Positions 34,591 to 44,450 are shown, counted from the first letter of the stretch. The stretch: 64,000 nt of DNA from Runella slithyformis DSM 19594 (GCF_000218895.1 NC_015703.1:1735501-1799500), one strand, 5' to 3'. Notes: generated by a model not told the origin, from the sequence alone. Numbers and translations: made by a program.

Positions 34591-37218
34591 ATGAATTTCA
34601 ACCAATATACCATCAAAGCGCAGGAGGTCATCCAGCGTGCGGTGCAGATCGCTCAGAGCAACCAACAACAAGCGGTAGAAACGGGACACGTTTTGCAGGC
34701 CATTTTGGAAGATGACCCCAACACTTCGCAGTTTTTGATGAAAAAACTGAATGTGCAGCCTCAAGTACTGCAAACCAGGATACAGGCCACCGTCAATGCC
34801 TATCCAAAAGTAGCAGGTACGGCCGCCACCGAATACATAAGTAATGATTTAAACAGTGCTTTTCAAAAAGCCCAAACGTACCTGAAGGAATTTCAGGATG
34901 AATTTGTCAGCGTCGAAATGCTGTTTCTTGGCTTGGCCACGGGCAAAGATGCCACCGCCCGACTCATGCAGGAAGCAGGTTTTAAAGAAAAAGAATTACT
35001 GGCCGCCATTAAAGAATTAAGAGGAAAAAATAACCCCGTGAAAGATCAAAATGCCGAAGCAAAGTACCGTTCACTCGAACGCTACAGCAAAAATTTGAAT
35101 GAAATGGCCCGGGCGGGAAAAATTGACCCCGTCATCGGTCGCGACGACGAAATTCGCCGGGTATTGCAGATCTTGGCCCGCCGTACCAAAAACAACCCCA
35201 TGCTGCTCGGTGAGCCGGGGGTGGGAAAAACAGCCATTGTGGAAGGCCTTGCCCAACGTATCGTGCAAGGCGACGTACCCGAACAACTGAAAACTAAAGA
35301 GATCGTATCGCTCGACATGGGCCTGCTCATTGCCGGGGCCAAGTACAAGGGGGAATTTGAAGAACGTCTGAAGGCAGTAATCAAAGAGGTCACCGATTCT
35401 GACGGACAGGTCATTTTGTTCATTGATGAAATCCATACGCTCATCGGGGCGGGGGCCGGTGGTGAGGGCGCCATGGATGCTGCCAACTTGCTCAAACCGG
35501 CCCTCGCGCGGGGCGAACTCCACACCATTGGGGCCACCACCACCAAGGAGTACCAAAAATACATTGAGAAAGACAAAGCGCTTGAACGCCGCTTTCAGGT
35601 CGTCACCGTCGATGAGCCCAACGAACTGGATGCCATCAGCATCCTGCGCGGTATCAAAGATAAGTACGAACTTCACCACGGAGTGCGCATTCAGGATGAT
35701 GCCGTCATTGCGGCCGTAGAGTTATCAAGCCGGTATATTTCCGACCGTTTTTTGCCCGATAAGGCCATTGACCTGATGGACGAAGCCGCTGCCAAACTGC
35801 GTTTGGAGATGGATTCGGTACCCGAAGAACTCGACGACCTCAACCGCCGCATCATGCAGTTGGAAATCGAACGGGAAGCCATTCGTCGCGAAAACGATAA
35901 AGACAAAGAAACGCGCCTGAACAAAGAAATTGCCGACCTGAGCGAAGACCGAAACGCCCTCAAAGCGCAGTGGGAACTGGAAAAAGGCAAAATCAGCGAA
36001 GTGCGTACGCTCAAAGAGCAGTTGGACCAGCTGCGACTGGAAGCCGAGCAGGCCGAGCGCGCCGGCGATTACGGAAAGGTAGCGGAACTTCGTTACGGTA
36101 AGATTCCTGAAATTGAGCAAAAATTGGCCGGTGATATCGGTGAAAATCAATCCAACCAATTGCTCAATGAAGAAGTAACGCCCGAACACATCGCGGAAGT
36201 AGTGGCCAAATGGACGGGGATTCCGGTCAGTAAGATGCTGCAAAGCGAGCGCGACAAATTACTGAATCTGGAAACGGAACTTCAAAAACGCGTGGCCGGA
36301 CAGGAAGAAGCCATCGAAGCCGTAGCCGATGCCGTTCGCCGCTCACGGGCGGGGCTGCAAGACCCCAAACGCCCCATCGGGAGCTTTTTGTTCCTCGGGC
36401 CAACGGGCGTAGGAAAAACCGAACTGGCCAAAACCCTCGCCAATTACCTGTTCAACGATGAAAACGCCATGGTGCGCATCGACATGAGCGAGTACCAGGA
36501 ACGCCACTCGGTCAGCCGTTTGGTGGGAGCGCCTCCCGGCTACGTGGGCTACGACGAAGGCGGTCAGCTGACCGAGGCCGTCAGACGCAAGCCGTACAGC
36601 GTGATCTTGCTGGATGAGATCGAAAAGGCTCACCCGGATGTATGGAACATCATGTTGCAGGTATTGGACGACGGCCGCCTGACCGATAACAAAGGACGGA
36701 TGGCCAACTTCAAGAATACCATCATCATCATGACCTCCAACATCGGCAGCGATATCATCATGGAGAAGTTCAAAGAAGCGGGCAACAAAACCGACAAAGG
36801 TTGGAAGCTGTACTTCAAAGAAGAAGCCAAAAACGATGTATTGGGCCTGTTGAAACAAACCGTTCGACCTGAGTTCCTAAACCGTATTGACGAGATCGTG
36901 CTCTTTGACCCACTGAGCCACGACAACCTCAAACAAATTGTCCGGATTCAGTTCAACCACATCAAGGGCCTGCTCGCCGAGCAGGGCGTTACGCTGGATG
37001 CTACCGACGAGGCATTGCTCAAGCTTTCGGAAGAGGGCTACGAACCCGCCTTTGGTGCCCGACCGCTGAAACGTGTCCTTCAGCGCCGCATTCTGAACGA
37101 GTTGTCAAAACAGATCCTGAGCGGCAAGATCACCAAAGACTCCATTATCATGATGGAACTCGGCGAAAACGGCGAAGTCGTTTTTGAGAATATATCGGAA
37201 GCGAAACTGGAATTGTAA
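34591..37218 (+). CDS. clpB: ClpB AAA+ disaggregase
   Basis: The 875-residue protein has the full ClpB layout: an N domain (1-145), NBD1 with GEPGVGKT at 207-214, the long coiled-coil M domain (about 405-530; [19 protein letters not shown]) and NBD2 with [10 protein letters not shown] near 610. The C-terminal domain ends [18 protein letters not shown]. The M domain separates it from ClpA and ClpC. It solubilises protein aggregates with DnaK after heat stress. No heat-shock promoter or CIRCE element was seen upstream. It is a single gene closed by a strong terminator. Confidence 0.96.
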   Translation: MNFNQYTIKAQEVIQRAVQIAQSNQQQAVETGHVLQAILEDDPNTSQFLMKKLNVQPQVLQTRIQATVNAYPKVAGTAATEYISNDLNSAFQKAQTYLKEFQDEFVSVEMLFLGLATGKDATARLMQEAGFKEKELLAAIKELRGKNNPVKDQNAEAKYRSLERYSKNLNEMARAGKIDPVIGRDDEIRRVLQILARRTKNNPMLLGEPGVGKTAIVEGLAQRIVQGDVPEQLKTKEIVSLDMGLLIAGAKYKGEFEERLKAVIKEVTDSDGQVILFIDEIHTLIGAGAGGEGAMDAANLLKPALARGELHTIGATTTKEYQKYIEKDKALERRFQVVTVDEPNELDAISILRGIKDKYELHHGVRIQDDAVIAAVELSSRYISDRFLPDKAIDLMDEAAAKLRLEMDSVPEELDDLNRRIMQLEIEREAIRRENDKDKETRLNKEIADLSEDRNALKAQWELEKGKISEVRTLKEQLDQLRLEAEQAERAGDYGKVAELRYGKIPEIEQKLAGDIGENQSNQLLNEEVTPEHIAEVVAKWTGIPVSKMLQSERDKLLNLETELQKRVAGQEEAIEAVADAVRRSRAGLQDPKRPIGSFLFLGPTGVGKTELAKTLANYLFNDENAMVRIDMSEYQERHSVSRLVGAPPGYVGYDEGGQLTEAVRRKPYSVILLDEIEKAHPDVWNIMLQVLDDGRLTDNKGRMANFKNTIIIMTSNIGSDIIMEKFKEAGNKTDKGWKLYFKEEAKNDVLGLLKQTVRPEFLNRIDEIVLFDPLSHDNLKQIVRIQFNHIKGLLAEQGVTLDATDEALLKLSEEGYEPAFGARPLKRVLQRRILNELSKQILSGKITKDSIIMMELGENGEVVFENISEAKLEL

Positions 37219-37246
37219 AAAAAAAGGGTAAACAGCCCCTTACACC

Positions 37247-37290
37247 ATAACAAAACAACCCGTTGAGTTCTCAGCGGGTTGTTTTGTTAT
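37247..37290. terminator. Bidirectional terminator between clpB and the Uma2 gene
   Basis: ATAACAAAACAACCCG (37247-37262) pairs perfectly over 16 bp with CGGGTTGTTTTGTTAT (37275-37290). A and T runs flank both sides, and the right arm overlaps the stop codon of the convergent Uma2 gene. Confidence 0.88.
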
Positions 37291-37934
37291 TTCTCAAACT
37301 GTATATCCTTATAAATCTCTGCCAAGGTAAGCTGCTGCCCCATGAGGACGAATGAATCCTCCAAACGGGTATAATCACGGAGTTCCCAATGATGAATGCC
37401 TTTACGCTCGTAGACCGTCACGAACGGTTGGTATTGGCTCACAAAAATGGCGTACTGCAGCGACTCAATTTTTTTATAGGCCAGCAATTTATCCCCAAAA
37501 TCGTGAGCGATGGTGCTTTTTGAGGTTACTTCTGCTACCAGCACGGGATTCGTAATTTTGCTGTTTGATTTTTTACCGGAAGGTAATGTCACAAATTTGG
37601 GATTCCCCTGTACCACCGAAACATCCGCATTAAAATCCGTTGGGGAAATCAGATCGGCAATGTGAATTTTTATGTTGCTGCCCAAAACCGAAAAACCCGT
37701 TACTTTATTGAAAATGGTTTTGAGACAAAAAATAATCTCCGCTACTAATTTTTCGTGGTAATAACTCGCATTTCCCATAATAACAATCTCATTGTTGAAG
37801 TACTCAATCGTAAACTCACACTTATCGACCCATTCGAGGTATTCCTCAAAGGAGGCCGGAATGCGCAGCGTTACCTCTTCTCCAAGAGCTTCCAATTCGG
37901 CGAGTGTTGTTGGTATTTTCAGGGCTTCCACCAT
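37287..37934 (-). CDS. Uma2-family (DUF820) nuclease-like protein
   Basis: The 215-residue protein has the Uma2 pattern: an N-terminal helical segment, NNEIVIMGNAS near 47, and a PD-(D/E)XK-like core with FNADVSVVQGNP (Asp about 103), PVLVAEVTSKST (Glu about 133) and FGDKLLAYKKI (Lys). The family is widespread in Cytophagales and cyanobacteria, often in many copies, with no proven function. It is a single gene here. Confidence 0.82.
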   Translation of the reverse strand: MVEALKIPTTLAELEALGEEVTLRIPASFEEYLEWVDKCEFTIEYFNNEIVIMGNASYYHEKLVAEIIFCLKTIFNKVTGFSVLGSNIKIHIADLISPTDFNADVSVVQGNPKFVTLPSGKKSNSKITNPVLVAEVTSKSTIAHDFGDKLLAYKKIESLQYAIFVSQYQPFVTVYERKGIHHWELRDYTRLEDSFVLMGQQLTLAEIYKDIQFEK

Positions 37935-37984
37935 TTTCCATCTTATTTGTTGGTTAAAGATATTGAATTTTCATTGGCAAAAAA

Positions 37985-38009
37985 AATCCCGCTACAATGC
38001 AGCGGGATT
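37985..38009 (-). terminator. Terminator after the Lys/Asp-rich secreted protein gene
   Basis: AATCCCGCT (37985-37993) pairs with AGCGGGATT (38001-38009) across 7 bases. On the minus strand the stem is followed by a T-run, 28 bp after the stop codon at 38037. Confidence 0.88.
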
Positions 38010-38036
38010 CTTAAATAAGGGCTCAATCGGCCTTAA

Positions 38037-38561
38037 TTACAGTTTGTCGTCGGCTTTGAGGTACGTTTTATTGCCGTTTGAGTTGATGTAATATTGACCG
38101 CCTTTAGGACCTTGATAGATGGTACGGCCTTTGTCGTCTTTGCCGATGGTTTTATCAGCGCCGGCTACTTTTTTACGGGTTCCGTTATCGGCCTCTTTAC
38201 CGTCGTCGTTTTTAGGCGTTACTTTGGTTTTGGTGGCGGTTGTTTTCTTATCCTCTTTTTTATCAGCTTTGTCTTCCTTCTTATCAGCCTTGTCTGCTTT
38301 TTTGTCCTCTTTTTTGTCGGCCTTGTCTTTCTTATCTGCTTTGTCCGCTTTATCTGCTTTTTTATCCTCCTTATCAGCTTTGTCTTTCGAGTCGGACTTT
38401 TTTCCTTTGCTTGATTTGGTCTCTTTTTTATCGCCGTCGGTTTCCTTCTTGGCTTTTGCTTCTTTTTTCTCTTTTTTAGGCTTTTTCTCGTCTTGAGCAA
38501 CCGTATCAACAACAATACCGAAGCAGGCTAACGTAATCAACAGGGCAAACAGATTTTTCAT
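38037..38561 (-). CDS. Secreted Lys/Asp/Ala-rich low-complexity protein with a basic-adaptor-like C-terminus
   Basis: The 174-residue protein has a signal peptide (MKNLFALLITLACFGIVVDT, cleavage near VAQ). A highly charged region of repeated DKADKKEDKKA-type units covers about 25-110. A short C-terminal motif, GRTIYQGPKGGQYYINSNG and then KTYL, recalls the PBCV-specific basic adaptor domain. The repeat region probably varies in length between strains. It may interact with nucleic acid, anionic polymer or cell wall; nothing in the sequence proves which. It has its own promoter and terminator. Confidence 0.7.
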   Translation of the reverse strand: MKNLFALLITLACFGIVVDTVAQDEKKPKKEKKEAKAKKETDGDKKETKSSKGKKSDSKDKADKEDKKADKADKADKKDKADKKEDKKADKADKKEDKADKKEDKKTTATKTKVTPKNDDGKEADNGTRKKVAGADKTIGKDDKGRTIYQGPKGGQYYINSNGNKTYLKADDKL

Positions 38562-38598
38562 TTTTGTAAAGGATTAAGTTAAATTGATGGTTTGATTT

Positions 38599-38628
38599 CA
38601 AATGTATCGTAAATTTTCATCAATCAAA
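38599..38628 (-). promoter_or_regulatory. Bacteroidota promoter of the Lys/Asp-rich protein gene
   Basis: On the minus strand TTTG (38625-38628) is followed after 18 bp by TACATTTG (38599-38606), an exact TAnnTTTG element, 37 bp before the start codon at 38561. Confidence 0.65.
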
Positions 38629-38710
38629 GAAAAGATTATGCTTTTTAATTGCTTTTTAAAGCATTAAGACTCCTATACGTTTATCCTCGTCACATCAACC
38701 AACTATACCA

Positions 38711-39892
38711 ATGATGAAAAACCTTTTTGTATTGTTTTTGGGGCTGGTACCGACCTTGCTTTTCTCCCAGTCCATTGCTCCCCACTTTAAGATACAGGTA
38801 GTTGATAATCAAATCAGTATCGGCTACGGACTGGCCATCGGCGATGTAGACGGCGATAAGCTGCCGGATATTTTATTGGCCGACCAAAAGGAGATCGTTT
38901 GGTATAAAAATGACGGCACCAAAAACGGAAATTGGAAACGGCACGTGATGGTAGCCAACATTACGCCCAAAGACAATGTCTGCATCGCGGCCCGTGATAT
39001 AGACGGCGACGGAAAGGTGGAAATAGCCATAGGTGCCATGTGGAATCCCGCCGAGACGAAAGATATCACACAGTCCGGAGCGGTTTTTTATTTAATTCGG
39101 CCGCAGGACCCTACCCAACGTTGGGAGGCCGTACCGCTTCATCACGAAATCACCACGCACCGGATGCGCTGGGCGCAGGTGAGTAAGAATAAGTACCAAT
39201 TGATCGTGGTTCCGCTGCATGGCTTGGGCAATGCCAACGGCGAAGGCAAAGGTGTAAAAGTGCTCGCCTATGATGTGCCAAAAAACCCAAAACAACCCTG
39301 GCCGTACCAACTCGTAGATTCGACCTTACACATTACCCACAATTTTGAGATCTGGGAAGACTCCGACGCCACCAAAGTACTCATCGGCAGCAAAGAAGGC
39401 GGCAAAGTGGTTTCGTACCGACAAAACCAATGGAAACCCACCGGACAGTGGATCGGCGAAGGATTGGGTGTAGGTGAAGTGCGCCGGGGATATTTACCCA
39501 ATAAAGAGGCCTTTGTGGCGGCAATCGCTCCCTGGCACGGCAATCAATTGGTGGTTTTACACCCAAAAACCACCACTAAAAAAATCCTGACCGACCGCCT
39601 GAGCCAAGGCCACGCCTTGGCCTGCGGGGATTTTCTGGGCTTGGGCTATTCACAGATAGCCGTTGGCTGGCGCAATCCAAACCCCGACAAAAAAGTAGGG
39701 GTACGGTTGTTTGTTCCGAAAGATGCCGGCGGCGACAGCTGGGAGGAGTTTGTGCTCGATGAAAGTGTGATGATGGCCTGCGAAGAGCTCACGGCAGCCG
39801 ACCTGGACAACGACGGCGATTTAGACATCATTGCCGCCGGCCGTGCTACACTCAACGTACTGATTTATTGGAACCAACGCATTGTTCGGTAA
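38711..39892 (+). CDS. Secreted FG-GAP/VCBS repeat protein
   Basis: The 393-residue protein has a signal peptide (MMKNLFVLFLGLVPTLLFSQ). Repeated FG-GAP/VCBS units with calcium-loop motifs follow: GDVDGDKLPDILLAD near 44, RDIDGDGKVEIAIGA near 95 and ADLDNDGDLDIIAAG near 368. It should fold as a calcium-binding beta-propeller outside the cytoplasm. Related proteins are found in carbohydrate use and adhesion; no catalytic site is evident. It is a single gene. Confidence 0.8.
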   Translation: MMKNLFVLFLGLVPTLLFSQSIAPHFKIQVVDNQISIGYGLAIGDVDGDKLPDILLADQKEIVWYKNDGTKNGNWKRHVMVANITPKDNVCIAARDIDGDGKVEIAIGAMWNPAETKDITQSGAVFYLIRPQDPTQRWEAVPLHHEITTHRMRWAQVSKNKYQLIVVPLHGLGNANGEGKGVKVLAYDVPKNPKQPWPYQLVDSTLHITHNFEIWEDSDATKVLIGSKEGGKVVSYRQNQWKPTGQWIGEGLGVGEVRRGYLPNKEAFVAAIAPWHGNQLVVLHPKTTTKKILTDRLSQGHALACGDFLGLGYSQIAVGWRNPNPDKKVGVRLFVPKDAGGDSWEEFVLDESVMMACEELTAADLDNDGDLDIIAAGRATLNVLIYWNQRIVR

Positions 39893-39927
39893 CATACCGC
39901 CGTTAAATCGTATAGCTGTTATCCCTT

Positions 39928-41067
39928 TTATTTCATCAGGCCCGCCATACCATGCAGCATTTCATGGGCTACTTTTTCAGGGGCAAACGGCGCAACCAAT
40001 TGCTTGGAAGCCTCGCCCATGCGCGATAATGACGCGGCATTTTGCACGAAATACCGCATTTTAACCACTAAATCCTGTTTTTGACGCGGGTCAAATGTAA
40101 AGCCGTTTTGACCCGTACGCACCAGATCTTCCACACAGCCGGCCGGCTCCGAGACCAGCACGGGTAAGCCGCAGATCAGGGCTTCGTTGACTACCAACCC
40201 CCATGGCTCCGATTCGCTGGGCAACACCAGCACATCGGCCAAAGCCAGGTATTCGGCCACTTCATACCAAGGAACGCCCGATTCAAAGCGAACGTTTTTT
40301 ATCGATTGAGCCTGCTGTTGCAACGCTGATCTTTGCGCTCCTTCCCCCAACAAAACCAAGCCCCATTCCGTCGTTTGGGTACTGATTTCGGCGAAGGCCT
40401 CCAAGAGCATGGCTAAATTTTTGGGTGGAATCAGCCGCCCCACAAAAATGAAATTGTACGTTGCCCACCCTTTTTGCAGCTTTCGCTTTTCCCGCTCGGG
40501 CGCAGCTTTTCGGTAATGCTCCAAAATCACATCATTATCCACTACTGCTGCCTTTCGGGTCAGGATTTGAGAAGGGGCTGCGCCAAGTTTTTCCAAATAC
40601 GCCGCCGACGATTGGCCGAAGCAGAAAAAGGCGTCGGCCCGATTCAACAAAAATTGTTTAAAACGCTCCTTAGCTCCCATCCGTACGTGATCGCGCACGT
40701 TGGATTCGTTAGAAATCACTACTTTAATACCCCTCAGCTTTGCATAAAAGAGCAGCACCCATTGTGCGGGATCATACCAGCCGGTCAGATTCAATACATC
40801 CGGACGATAGCGATGAATCTTTTTGAGCAATGCCTTGGTTCGCGGCCACAATCTGACTTGGTCGAGCGAAGTATTGAAAAGGACTTCATAATCATAGTCA
40901 TAGCGGAAGGCTTCGGCCTCTCCCATGTTGGCGCGGCTTTTTTCAGAAAGCGCGATCTGCACTACGTGGATTTGTATGCCGTACTGCGGAGAGAGCCGGT
41001 GCAGTTCACTGAATAACTTGGACTTATAATGCGCCCAAAGCTGATTATGGACGATGAGTACGCGCAT
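39928..41067 (-). CDS. GT4-family glycosyltransferase
   Basis: From the ATG at 41067 (MRVLIVHNQLW) the protein has 379 residues; a start three codons earlier is possible. It is a GT-B fold enzyme with FIFVGRLIPPKNLAMLLEAF near 208 and the donor-binding block VLPSESEPWGLVVNEALICGLPVLVS near 278, where the EPWGLVVNEA glutamates hold the nucleotide sugar. It overlaps the SGNH hydrolase gene by 23 bp and is the last gene of the polysaccharide locus. Confidence 0.82.
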   Translation of the reverse strand: MRVLIVHNQLWAHYKSKLFSELHRLSPQYGIQIHVVQIALSEKSRANMGEAEAFRYDYDYEVLFNTSLDQVRLWPRTKALLKKIHRYRPDVLNLTGWYDPAQWVLLFYAKLRGIKVVISNESNVRDHVRMGAKERFKQFLLNRADAFFCFGQSSAAYLEKLGAAPSQILTRKAAVVDNDVILEHYRKAAPEREKRKLQKGWATYNFIFVGRLIPPKNLAMLLEAFAEISTQTTEWGLVLLGEGAQRSALQQQAQSIKNVRFESGVPWYEVAEYLALADVLVLPSESEPWGLVVNEALICGLPVLVSEPAGCVEDLVRTGQNGFTFDPRQKQDLVVKMRYFVQNAASLSRMGEASKQLVAPFAPEKVAHEMLHGMAGLMK

Positions 41068-42049
41068 GTCGGGCAAAATAAGCGTCTAGGTATTGTTTCA
41101 GGATCGGGTATAAGTGTTTTGCCATATATGCCTGCCCTTTGGCATTGTAGTGAATACTGTCAAAATCAGGGTTGCGAAAGAGGTCGGGGGTCAAGGGGTA
41201 GCCACTGCGATGCAACTTCAATTCATCAATCACCGGAATTTTATTTTTGCGGGCAAAGGCCAAAATCTCTTCGCCCTGACTGTCGTAGCGGTTTTGCGCA
41301 ATTTCGGGCAACTCAGGGTGTAAATACATCAAGAAAGGAATGTGCATTGCCCTGGCGGTATCGGCCAAATGCTGAAAGCCGGGGTTGAACACGGTACCAA
41401 ACTTATGAATCACATCATTGGGTGCGTGTTGTGCGGCCGGGGCAAAAAACTCTTTCAACGGCACTTCGACGTAGTGATACACAAACAACGTATAAATATA
41501 GCGGTGCCAAAACTCGTACAACGCCAGGGAATATTGTTTGTCAGGATAATTGGGATTGATGCCTACCAGTTTATGATGACTCATATTATCGTAGGCATCG
41601 TGGCTGCCGGTGACCAGGCACATCACATCCGCCCCAAAAAAGCCCTTCTTTTTCAGAAAAGCAAAGACATTGTCGGGGCCCCACGAGCCGGCCGAGACAT
41701 TGAGGACGCGTACAGGTTGATGATAGTGCTCCGTGAACTGTTTTTCGAGGATCGTAGAAGCCAGATCATCATGGTCGGTGGGATTTCCCCCGTTGATGAC
41801 CGAGTCACCGACCAAGAGTACAACGGTAGTATCCGTAGGGTTGACAGGATCGCTGCGCATGGAAAACGCATTGGTTCGCACTACGTTTCTAAACCGAAAT
41901 CGGTATTGGTCGGGGGCAAAAACATATTCAAAATCAGGATCTTCTATGTAAAGCGGGGCATTGCAAAATCCAAATGCGAAGCGCAGAAGCAGTTCAATTC
42001 CGGCAAGAAAAAATGGAAGTATGTATATTTTTTTATTAAACAATTTCAT
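41045..42049 (-). CDS. SGNH/GDSL-type hydrolase with N-terminal membrane anchor
   Basis: The 334-residue protein has one N-terminal hydrophobic segment (about 8-26) and an SGNH hydrolase domain: block I LVGDSVING near 78, block III GSHDAYDN near 146, and block V DSIHYNAKG near 307. In polysaccharide loci such proteins add or remove acyl groups on the exported glycan (AlgX/AlgJ-like). It overlaps the polymerase gene by 4 bp (ATGA), so the two are coupled. Confidence 0.75.
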   Translation of the reverse strand: MKLFNKKIYILPFFLAGIELLLRFAFGFCNAPLYIEDPDFEYVFAPDQYRFRFRNVVRTNAFSMRSDPVNPTDTTVVLLVGDSVINGGNPTDHDDLASTILEKQFTEHYHQPVRVLNVSAGSWGPDNVFAFLKKKGFFGADVMCLVTGSHDAYDNMSHHKLVGINPNYPDKQYSLALYEFWHRYIYTLFVYHYVEVPLKEFFAPAAQHAPNDVIHKFGTVFNPGFQHLADTARAMHIPFLMYLHPELPEIAQNRYDSQGEEILAFARKNKIPVIDELKLHRSGYPLTPDLFRNPDFDSIHYNAKGQAYMAKHLYPILKQYLDAYFARHARTHRP

Positions 42050-43353
42050 GATTTCCGTAATCCGGTCTTATACTGGCTAGCCCCCAAAAATCGTATGTAA
42101 ACCATATAAATCATCCAGTTTCCTGCATCTATGGGTCTACCGCCGGTCACTAATCCAATCAAAAACAAAAAAGACAAATAAGCCAAAAAAGTATTCCACT
42201 CGTTTGTTGGTTGAAAGATTTCTCCCAATGAGAAGAAAGACCATGCCAACGAAAACCCACCAAATAATAAGAAGCCCAAAATTCCTTGGTTGACAAAAGC
42301 CTCAATGATTGGAATATCCAAAAAAACAGATTTATAACCCTCGCCGAGCAGAACCACGTATTTTTGTGAACTTTCTAAAAAATCTTCTTTAAAATACTTA
42401 TAGCTGATAATTCGACCAATAGATGAGTAATCAATGGTGGCGGCGGTTTGTATGTCATTACCGCCTACGTCAATATTGGAAGTGGTATAAATGGTATTGA
42501 TAACACGTTTGTACAATATATTCCAAGTATTTTGTAATAAATTGGTAACAGCTGCAAACCGCGAAGAAGCATAAACGGTACCACCAAATAGTAACACTGC
42601 CAATGACAAAGTATAATAGCTGAAGGTAATTGATATGAGTTTTCTTTTATGAAACAGCGCAAAAACACCGAAGGCTATTCCCAAGGTCAATAAACTGGTA
42701 TTTGTTCTGGTCATCAAAACAATGGCTATTGAAAAAAGCATAGAACCTAAAAAAACTGCTTTTTGCCAAATTTGCTTTACTTTGTACATACATATCGCTG
42801 ATGCCAGAACACACCTTACCGCATTGTTGGCAAAAGTATGAGGGTTACCCTCGTGCCCGGCATGAAACGAACTAAATCGAATAGCCGCTCTTTGGCCGAT
42901 GTTCCAGGTAGGGTCTCGCATCAAAACATAGGCTAACCCAAGCGAGCCAAGCAGGGCAAAGATTGCCGTTACTTTCAATAAAATCTCGTATTTGTTGTCA
43001 GGATAATACAACATTCCGAACAAAAATGCCAACGGAAAACAATAAGTAGTTATTTCTCTCACCAAGTCGCTGCGGAAATTATATCCTACTGACGGATAAT
43101 AGATCATGTAAGCCACTGAAATAGCCGCAAAACTTCCCCAAAAAAAGAGCAATGTTTTGTTGAGCGAATAAATACGTTGGAAGATATTTATTGGAAACAA
43201 CAGGAAAAGACCTAATAACCAAAACAGAGCCATCATTATACTTCCCTGCGGGCCTATTTTTAGGCCGTCCCTTACAAAAATGACAATAGCATAGCCATTC
43301 CAAAGCATGTTTATCCCCAGCGCCTGAAGATAATATTTCAAATCATCCCACAT
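42046..43353 (-). CDS. O-antigen polymerase/ligase-like membrane protein
   Basis: The 435-residue protein has about eleven membrane segments and a large periplasmic loop near 285-340 (TTSNIDVGGNDIQTAATIDY...SIGRI), then LLGEGYKSVFLDIPIIEAFVNQGILGFLLF, which matches the C-terminal pattern of the Wzy/WaaL families. It probably polymerises repeat units or ligates glycan at the periplasmic face. Its presence beside an ABC-type exporter in the same locus is unusual. Confidence 0.7.
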   Translation of the reverse strand: MWDDLKYYLQALGINMLWNGYAIVIFVRDGLKIGPQGSIMMALFWLLGLFLLFPINIFQRIYSLNKTLLFFWGSFAAISVAYMIYYPSVGYNFRSDLVREITTYCFPLAFLFGMLYYPDNKYEILLKVTAIFALLGSLGLAYVLMRDPTWNIGQRAAIRFSSFHAGHEGNPHTFANNAVRCVLASAICMYKVKQIWQKAVFLGSMLFSIAIVLMTRTNTSLLTLGIAFGVFALFHKRKLISITFSYYTLSLAVLLFGGTVYASSRFAAVTNLLQNTWNILYKRVINTIYTTSNIDVGGNDIQTAATIDYSSIGRIISYKYFKEDFLESSQKYVVLLGEGYKSVFLDIPIIEAFVNQGILGFLLFGGFSLAWSFFSLGEIFQPTNEWNTFLAYLSFLFLIGLVTGGRPIDAGNWMIYMVYIRFLGASQYKTGLRKS

Positions 43354-43364
43354 TGTCTCTGTGT

Positions 43365-44087
43365 TTATTTAAATAAACCATACCTTAAAATACAATAGAT
43401 AGCCCGAAAGCCATCTTTCCAGTTAATTTTCTTGCCTTCCGCATAGGTTCGACCATAGTACGAAACGCCTACTTCATAAATCCGAATGTTGGGAATTCGT
43501 GAAATTTTGACCGTTACTTCCGGTTCAAAACCGAAGCGTTTTTCTTTCAGATCAAGGGCTTTTACCATATCGGTTCTGAACATTTTGTAGCAGGTCTCCA
43601 TGTCTGTCAGATTGAGATTACTGAACATATTGCTCAAAAATGTTAATATTTTGTTACCGATTGAATGCCAAAAAAATAAAATACGGTGGGCTTTTCCGCC
43701 CATAAAACGCGACCCAAACACCACATCTGCATAACCGTCTACAATAGGCTGAAGCAAAATATTAAATTCCTGAGGGTCGTACTCCAAATCTGCATCTTGA
43801 ATGACCACATACGTACCGGTGGCATGACGAATTCCGGTATGCAATGCCGCTCCTTTACCCTGATTTACGTCATGTTTGAAATAAGCCACCTGTACGTCAG
43901 GTCTTTGAGCCTTAAATGTAAAAATTTGATGTTCTGTACTATCCTTAGAACAGTCATTGACAACAATAATCTCTTTTTCAAAACCGCCGATTAGTTCAAC
44001 CGATGCAACGGTTTTTAAAACCTTCTGAATTGTTTTTTCTTCATTGTATGCAGGGATAATTATGCTCAGCTTTTGATTCACAACCAA
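43365..44087 (-). CDS. GT2 glycosyltransferase, DPM1/polyprenyl-phosphate type
   Basis: The 240-residue GT-A protein has LSIIIPAYNEEKTI at the start, IIVVNDCSKDST near 40, GKGAALHTGIRHATG near 77 and VVIQDADLEYDPQEF near 93, with KMFRTDMVKAL near 167. The enzyme should charge polyprenyl phosphate, or transfer a sugar on the cytoplasmic face. There are no membrane segments at the C-terminus. Upstream lies the 375 bp gap that holds the repeat-operator region at 44391-44450. Confidence 0.8.
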   Translation of the reverse strand: MVVNQKLSIIIPAYNEEKTIQKVLKTVASVELIGGFEKEIIVVNDCSKDSTEHQIFTFKAQRPDVQVAYFKHDVNQGKGAALHTGIRHATGTYVVIQDADLEYDPQEFNILLQPIVDGYADVVFGSRFMGGKAHRILFFWHSIGNKILTFLSNMFSNLNLTDMETCYKMFRTDMVKALDLKEKRFGFEPEVTVKISRIPNIRIYEVGVSYYGRTYAEGKKINWKDGFRAIYCILRYGLFK

Positions 44088-44185
44088 CTAACTTTTAAGT
44101 ATTTAACAGTAGGATTTTCTGAACTTATATTGTGTTTAAAGACTGACCTTCAGTCGGGAGAAATATTTCTGCCTATTTAAAATGA

Positions 44186-44371
44186 CTAACTGAATTTATT
44201 ACGCAACAGTGCCATAACCTTCACCTTAAAAATGGTGAGCTCTATTACAAAATAAGTAATTATTCCCCTGAACTTCCGACTAACTTGAAGCGGATACAGG
44301 GGAGAGTTAAAAAGCAATACAGCCATTGACACCACCCAGAATGGGCCCGGTATAACGAACCTTTGATGCAT
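44186..44371 (-). CDS. Possible 61-residue ORF, unrecognised
   Basis: This short frame (MHQRFVIPGPFWVVSMAVLL...) has one hydrophobic stretch near its start and lies 19 bp downstream, on the minus strand, of a promoter-like palindrome. It matches no family that I recognise and may be a relic or a chance frame. The rest of the 44088-44462 gap holds only the palindrome. Confidence 0.2.
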   Translation of the reverse strand: MHQRFVIPGPFWVVSMAVLLFNSPLYPLQVSRKFRGIITYFVIELTIFKVKVMALLRNKFS

Positions 44372-44390
44372 AATTCAACAATAGGCAATT

Positions 44391-44450
44391 CAAGTTTCAC
44401 TTTGTGTTACAAAGTAAGAGAATCAACTTTGTATTACAAAGTGAAACTTG
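44391..44450. promoter_or_regulatory. 25 bp inverted repeat made of two ACTTTGT-ACAAAGT operator-like units, overlapping a promoter
   Basis: The arms 44391-44415 and 44426-44450 pair over 25 bp with two mismatches and a 10-base loop. Each arm also contains its own palindrome: ACTTTGTGTTACAAAGT at 44399-44415 and ACTTTGTATTACAAAGT at 44426-44442. On the minus strand TTTG is followed after 19 bp by TTACTTTG, close to the Bacteroidota promoter. A dimeric repressor binding both units would cover the promoter. Downstream on that strand are the small ORF and the GT2-to-GT4 genes (44087-39928). Confidence 0.55.

Noticed and set aside
38219-38515. Lys/Arg-rich and Leu/Phe-rich reading frames overlapping the charged protein gene
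   Set aside because: They are shadows produced by its repetitive codons; only the 38037-38561 frame has a signal peptide, promoter and terminator.
44391-44450. Rho-independent terminator for the glycosyltransferase gene at 44463
   Set aside because: The stem is long but no T-run follows on the minus strand, and the arms are internally palindromic like operators.
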